Below, piece by piece: positions 30,920 to 34,767 of a stretch of DNA of 34,767 nt; position 1 is the stretch's first letter; each line of letters starts with the position of its first letter. Both the position numbers and the translations under genes were made by a program. The notes under the pieces are model-generated. The model made no database searches and was not told the origin of the DNA. It saw nothing but the letters and a program-made list of their open reading frames with translations. Origin of the DNA: Ignavibacteriales bacterium CG07_land_8_20_14_0_80_59_12 (GTDB lineage: Bacteria > Bacteroidota > Ignavibacteria > 0-14-0-80-59-12); NCBI GenBank assembly GCA_002779395.1, contig PEWR01000020.1, positions 1-34,767 of the forward strand, in the 5' to 3' direction.

Positions 30920-31984
30920 CTACGTCATCCGTCGTGCGTTGACCGCTGGTTCCTGGATGGCGCCTTGCGCCTGCGAGTAGACATCGCGCGCCTCGATATC
31001 GAGCATGCACTCAAAGGTCCCGATCGGGCATTTTGCCGATCCGTGGATGCTGCAGGGACGACAGCTCAGCCCTTTTGTCTCGACGACCCGGTCATGATCC
31101 CCGTATGGGTTGAAACCGAACGATGGGACGGTCGGGCCGAATATCGCAACCACCGGCGTCCGGACCGCAACCGCCATGTGCATCGGGGCCGTGTCGTTTG
31201 TCACGAGGAGCTTCGACCGGCGGACTAGTTCCGCCGACTGAAGGAGGCTCATTTTCCCGGCAGCGTCGTACACTTCCTTCATTCTTACTGACCGAACAAT
31301 GTCCGCACAAAGACCTGCGTCGGCTTCCCCTCCCACGAGGACAACCTCGTAGTCGTCATGGATGAAGAGCTGGATGAGTTGCACGAAGCGATCTTTCGGC
31401 CACCGCTTCGTGTTCCAGACCGATCCCGGAGCGATCGCTATGAGCCGGTCCGAATCGCTGACTTCGTGTTCGACGAGGAACCTGCGGACCTGCGCTCTGT
31501 CCTCCTCGTCCGGGTAAAGACTCGGGAGTTCTCGCCCGCACCAGGCAACGCCAAGTGCTGTGATCAGCTTGAGGTCGCGCTCGATCTCATGGACTGAGGT
31601 GTCGTACGTGATGAGTGAAGTGAAGAGGTAACGGCCTGCACTCTTGTCGAACCCGATCCTCCTTGAGATACCGCTGAGCCGCGCAAGAAGGGCGCTCCTG
31701 AACGACCGGTGAGGGACGAACACGACGTCGTATTTCTCGTGCTTGATCCGCCGCGCCATCGACATGATTCCCAGGAGTCCTGAGTCCACACCTCGCTTGT
31801 CAAAAACATGCACCTTCCGCACGTCCGGATGGTTCTCCAGAAGTCCGGAGGCACGCGGTGCGGCAAGAAAATCAACCGGCGATGAAGGGTAGAGCTTACG
31901 CAATACCTGGACGAGCGGCAGAGCGAGGACGACATCACCCACAAATGCCGTTTGAAGAACGAGGATCTTTCGCGGACCCGTCAT
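30920..31984 (-). CDS. Heptosyltransferase-type glycosyltransferase (GT9)
   Basis: GT9 enzyme of the WaaF/WaaC family, expected to transfer L-glycero-D-manno-heptose from ADP-heptose to the lipopolysaccharide inner core. The N-terminal ILVLQTAFVGDVVLALPL is the acceptor-side signature and IAIAPGSVWNTKRWPKDRF is a donor-binding loop. LLVTNDTAPMHMAVAVRTPVVAIFGPT is the classical GT9 motif. A short Cys-containing segment (CRPCSIHGSAKCPIGTFECM) is common in WaaF-like proteins. The gene starts 9 bases after the acyltransferase stop and runs into tsaC. Confidence 0.9.
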   Translation of the reverse strand: MTGPRKILVLQTAFVGDVVLALPLVQVLRKLYPSSPVDFLAAPRASGLLENHPDVRKVHVFDKRGVDSGLLGIMSMARRIKHEKYDVVFVPHRSFRSALLARLSGISRRIGFDKSAGRYLFTSLITYDTSVHEIERDLKLITALGVAWCGRELPSLYPDEEDRAQVRRFLVEHEVSDSDRLIAIAPGSVWNTKRWPKDRFVQLIQLFIHDDYEVVLVGGEADAGLCADIVRSVRMKEVYDAAGKMSLLQSAELVRRSKLLVTNDTAPMHMAVAVRTPVVAIFGPTVPSFGFNPYGDHDRVVETKGLSCRPCSIHGSAKCPIGTFECMLDIEARDVYSQAQGAIQEPAVNARRMT

Positions 31985-31993
31985 CTGTTTTGC

Positions 31994-32950
31994 TCAGTGT
32001 GGTTCCCCGGCGTAAACTGTTTGCGCTTTGTGCTTCCTCGTTTGAGTTCCCACAGGCGCATCGTTCGGCAGCACATGCTTCCAGCGTCGGTGCAGCCACA
32101 GCCACTGCTCCGGGTGGAGCCTGATCGCATGCTCGAGCATCTCCACGTGACGGCGCGTAAGCTGACGTATCCGTCCGTCTTGGTCGTCGGGGAGCCCGGA
32201 CTGGTCGACCTCCTCAAAATGAAACACGTAGTTGCCGTCCGGCTGGCGGACGGGTAGGCCAAAGAGGATCGGTGCGTCGGACCGAAGGCTCAAACGCGCC
32301 GGACCGTCGTGCGTCGAAGTCATCCGGCCCATGAACTCCGTATAGAGTCCGTCCTCCGGCCCGCTCTGATCCCCGAGGATTGCCACCAGCCCTCCCCGCC
32401 TCAGAACTGTCAATGCCCGTTTCGCCGCTTTTCCCGTCTGGACGAGACTGTTCCCGAGCCTGCAGCGCAACTTGTGTGTGAAGCGGTCGACGTATCGGTT
32501 GCGCTGCTCCTGGACGATGAGTGTGAGCCGCTGCGGGTAAGCATGTCCGAGCCCGAGCGCCATGTACTCCCAGTTCCCAAAATGAGCCGACAGAACTAGC
32601 GCGCCCCTCCCTCGTTCGAGAACTCTGTCAACAAGATCAAGGTTGTCGAAGACCATGACACGTTCGACTTCCTCTGCCGACAGCCTCCACATCCCCATGA
32701 ACTCGAACATCACGACGCCGAAGTTCTCATACGCCCCACGAGCGGTCGCGAGCACTTCCTTCGCGGACTTCTCCGGGTAAGCGCAACGGAGGTTGTCGAT
32801 CGTGGCCTTCCGGCGCATACGCACGAATGAAAACGCAAACCGTCCGGCGATCGCTCCAAGCCGCCGGACAAGCGCAAGGGGAAGGAGACCGAGGAGACGG
32901 CTCGCACCCCCGAATGCCACGTATTCTATGAAATCGCGCACGAAGACCAT
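31994..32950 (-). CDS. Lipid A-type late acyltransferase (LpxL/HtrB family)
   Basis: Membrane-associated lysophospholipid-type acyltransferase that adds a secondary acyl chain to lipid A. The catalytic HX4[DE]-type motif is SAHFGNWEYM. GDQSGPEDGLYTEFMGR is a second conserved block and LTRRHVEMLEHAIRLHPEQWLWLHRRWK the characteristic end. An N-terminal hydrophobic patch (LLGLLPLALVRRLGAIAGRFAF) anchors it at the inner membrane. At 318 residues the length is typical. Located between the GWxTD gene and a heptosyltransferase, it supports an inner-core/lipid A function for this operon. The Shine-Dalgarno before the ATG is weak. Confidence 0.9.
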   Translation of the reverse strand: MVFVRDFIEYVAFGGASRLLGLLPLALVRRLGAIAGRFAFSFVRMRRKATIDNLRCAYPEKSAKEVLATARGAYENFGVVMFEFMGMWRLSAEEVERVMVFDNLDLVDRVLERGRGALVLSAHFGNWEYMALGLGHAYPQRLTLIVQEQRNRYVDRFTHKLRCRLGNSLVQTGKAAKRALTVLRRGGLVAILGDQSGPEDGLYTEFMGRMTSTHDGPARLSLRSDAPILFGLPVRQPDGNYVFHFEEVDQSGLPDDQDGRIRQLTRRHVEMLEHAIRLHPEQWLWLHRRWKHVLPNDAPVGTQTRKHKAQTVYAGEPH

Positions 32951-32980
32951 ATGCCCGGATAGGGGGATGCGTGCCGGGGT

Positions 32981-34393
32981 TTAGTAGTAACGGGCTTGAT
33001 TCATCCAGTTCTCATCGTGGAGCTCGTCGCGGTGCGTCGAGTGAACGAGGATGTAGTCGGAGAACCCCGACCGGTCGACGAAGATGAACTGGACGCCCCC
33101 CTGTATGCTGTTGTAGTACCAGATCTCGTAAGGTTTCATGTCGCTTTCATTGGGGTGCCGCTCGATCTCATCCGGCTTCCCGTAGACAACGTAGACACGT
33201 CCGCGGTCGGTCTTCCAGCCCGGTCGATTCCCTGTGCCGAACTGCTGGTTGACGAAGGCGACCCGTTCCATGTACTCGGTCTTCAACTCGTTTACGGCCG
33301 TCAGCGGATCGGTGTCCCTCACCTTCCAGAAGTTATAGAGGAACTCCCGCTTGGCTTCCACAGTGTGGAGCTCATCGTACTGCTTGATCTCCTCGGGAGC
33401 AGCCGTGTAGCGGTCCAACTCGAACTCATGGTCGAGATCAGCCTCCGGCATCACCCCGTACTCCGACTGCAAGTACACCTTCTCTCGGGATGCAGGGATC
33501 GTGTCAGTCCGCGCGACGCCGGGGTTGTAAACGAAGAACTTCCGGGCCCCACCCGCGAGAAGCCCGTGCGAGGAGTCGCTCACCGTCAATTTGAGAACGT
33601 AGACGCCGGAAGGAAGCGTCGAGATGTCGAACAACCCTACCTCGACAGTCGCCGAGGGGCCGACCGACTTCTTTTTCTCGCGCTTGAGTACGACCCGCTG
33701 CGCACTGTTGAGCACCTGTGCCGAAAGCGCGTACCTCCCAGCCGGGAGGTTGTTGAGGCCGTAGAGCTCCGTGTAGTAGTAAATGCGCGAAAGGCTGCCT
33801 CCGCCGAACGTAGCGCTTGGATTCGGAACGACCTCAAACGTGTTCTTGTAGAATATGCCCTTCGCATCCCCCTCGGCATCGCGCAGCGAGGCACAAAGCT
33901 CAACGTCGCTCATCGTGACGGAGTCGGGCTGGAAGGCCGGCACCACCATCTTGAACGAGACGGAATCCTGGCGCGCAGCCTCGTTCACGTCGGCGGCGGT
34001 GAGACGCACGCTGTACGATCCCTGAGGAAGGTGAAAGCGAAGCAGCCCGACAACGGTGTGCCCGGATCTTTCTATCCCTGTTGTGTCGCGGATGACCCGC
34101 GGGATCAGCCCCACTTTGTTGATCACGATCGTGTCAGACTCGCGGATGTCACATTGAAGGAGATTCCCCCCCTTGAAAACGGTATCTGACTTCACGTAGC
34201 GCAGGAGAGCATCTGGAAAGCTGTACACAAACTCAACGTACGCTCGACCTGAGTCTCCCCGGAACATGAGCACGTCGAATCGGAGCCCGGTCGACTGCCG
34301 GGTGGACGTGATCCCGATCCCCCCTGCTCCCGCGGTCCCGATGAGAAGAAAAAGCGCCGCCGCCAAGGCGAGGAAGTTACATATCTTTCGCAT
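32981..34393 (-). CDS. GWxTD domain-containing secreted protein
   Basis: A signal peptide (MRKICNFLALAAALFLLIGTAGAG) starts the protein. The C-terminal block PGWKTDRGRVYVVYGKPDEI carries the GWxTD motif that names the family, followed by YEIWYYNSIQGGVQFIFVDRSGFSDY. Upstream are Ig-like beta-rich segments (for example ALSAQVLNSAQRVVLKREKK). The family is common in FCB-group and Acidobacteria genomes and has no settled biochemical role. I chose the ATG at 34393, one base after the YjbQ stop; a GTG at 34402 is possible. The gene is 470 residues from this start. It sits in an envelope operon with the acyltransferase and heptosyltransferase. Confidence 0.88.
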   Translation of the reverse strand: MRKICNFLALAAALFLLIGTAGAGGIGITSTRQSTGLRFDVLMFRGDSGRAYVEFVYSFPDALLRYVKSDTVFKGGNLLQCDIRESDTIVINKVGLIPRVIRDTTGIERSGHTVVGLLRFHLPQGSYSVRLTAADVNEAARQDSVSFKMVVPAFQPDSVTMSDVELCASLRDAEGDAKGIFYKNTFEVVPNPSATFGGGSLSRIYYYTELYGLNNLPAGRYALSAQVLNSAQRVVLKREKKKSVGPSATVEVGLFDISTLPSGVYVLKLTVSDSSHGLLAGGARKFFVYNPGVARTDTIPASREKVYLQSEYGVMPEADLDHEFELDRYTAAPEEIKQYDELHTVEAKREFLYNFWKVRDTDPLTAVNELKTEYMERVAFVNQQFGTGNRPGWKTDRGRVYVVYGKPDEIERHPNESDMKPYEIWYYNSIQGGVQFIFVDRSGFSDYILVHSTHRDELHDENWMNQARYY

Positions 34394-34394
34394 G

Positions 34395-34767
34395 TCACTC
34401 ACCCATTACCTTGACAATGACTCGTTTCCGGCGCCGGCCGTCGAACTCAGCATAGTAGAGCTGCTGCCAGGGTCCGAAGTCAAGCTTCCCTGCCGTGACG
34501 GGGATGGTCACCTCGTGGTGGACGAGGAGGCTCTTCAGGTGCGAGTCGCCGTTGGTTTCCCCCGTCCGGTGGTGCCGGTACCCCGGGTTGAACGGTGCAA
34601 GCTTTTCAAGCCATTCGTCGATGTCCTGGATCAACCCCTCCTCTGCATCGTTGACGTATACCCCCGCGGTTATGTGCATGGCGGAAACAAGGACAAACCC
34701 CTCCCTGACGCCACTCTTCGCGACGATCTCCTCCACCTGTTCTGTGATATTGATGTACTGGCGGTGA
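34395..34767 (-). CDS. YjbQ/UPF0047 protein, partial at window edge
   Basis: Small cytosolic protein of the YjbQ family, some members of which have weak thiamine-phosphate synthase activity; the true role is unsettled. Seen are [37 protein letters not shown] and the end [21 protein letters not shown], all family signatures. The frame stays open to the window edge, with [13 protein letters not shown] preceding the first in-frame GTG at 34736. The start is therefore beyond base 34767 and the gene is cut. The stop is one base before the GWxTD ATG, which puts the two in one operon. Confidence 0.88.
   Translation of the reverse strand, partial: HRQYINITEQVEEIVAKSGVREGFVLVSAMHITAGVYVNDAEEGLIQDIDEWLEKLAPFNPGYRHHRTGETNGDSHLKSLLVHHEVTIPVTAGKLDFGPWQQLYYAEFDGRRRKRVIVKVMGE

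Noticed and set aside
1-34767. CRISPR arrays, insertion sequences, prophage or toxin-antitoxin genes
   Set aside because: No regularly spaced repeats, transposase motifs, paired terminal repeats or phage genes were seen; nearly all sequence is explained by housekeeping and envelope genes.

Overview
The window looks like chromosomal DNA from a Gram-negative bacterium of the Bacteroidota/Ignavibacteriota (FCB) side of the tree. A secreted protein ends in a PNPFNPST-type, FlgD-like tail typical of type IX secretion cargo. A GWxTD-family protein, an S46 dipeptidyl-peptidase and many lipopolysaccharide genes are also present. Many genes have strong Shine-Dalgarno sequences and some promoters are E. 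coli-like, which argues against a classical Bacteroidia species. This placement is inference, not a database result. Almost all genes lie on the minus strand; only the 5'-nucleotidase/lipoprotein pair and the SpoIID-like gene clearly run on plus.

Region 1-5.9 kb: an endonuclease III gene; a decayed stretch where a membrane/PDZ fragment meets, out of frame, the last 31 codons of an OmpR-type response regulator; a secreted protein of seven ~55-residue repeats, coupled to a VanX-like D-Ala-D-Ala dipeptidase; an S46 dipeptidyl-peptidase; then an orphan MscS C-terminal fragment just downstream of tRNA-Ala(GGC). Region 5.9-8 kb, plus strand: a secreted 5'-nucleotidase and a small lipoprotein, driven from a divergent promoter pair shared with the tRNA.

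Region 8-9.9 kb: DUF1844 protein, NAD kinase and a thioredoxin-fold lipoprotein in one overlapping minus-strand operon. Region 9.9-18.7 kb: envelope glycan genes (O-antigen ligase, two glycosyltransferases, an MsbA-type flippase), leucyl-tRNA synthetase and a NupC nucleoside transporter. The transporter may work with the secreted 5'-nucleotidase in nucleoside salvage, although the two are not adjacent.

Region 18.9-24.4 kb: tRNA-Arg(CCG), a TPR membrane protein and a tightly overlapped partner-switching module of two SpoIIE/PP2C phosphatases around an STAS anti-anti-sigma factor and an RsbW-like kinase, with no sigma factor nearby. This is the most coherent regulatory system in the window. Region 24.5-29 kb: a large secreted NlpC/P60-like protein with a sorting tail, a SpoIID-like protein without a signal peptide, and an aldo/keto reductase. 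Region 29-34.8 kb: an operon reading YjbQ (cut by the window edge), GWxTD protein, LpxL-type acyltransferase, heptosyltransferase, TsaC, and a BON-SH3-NlpC/P60 hydrolase. I saw no CRISPR array, insertion sequence, prophage or rRNA.
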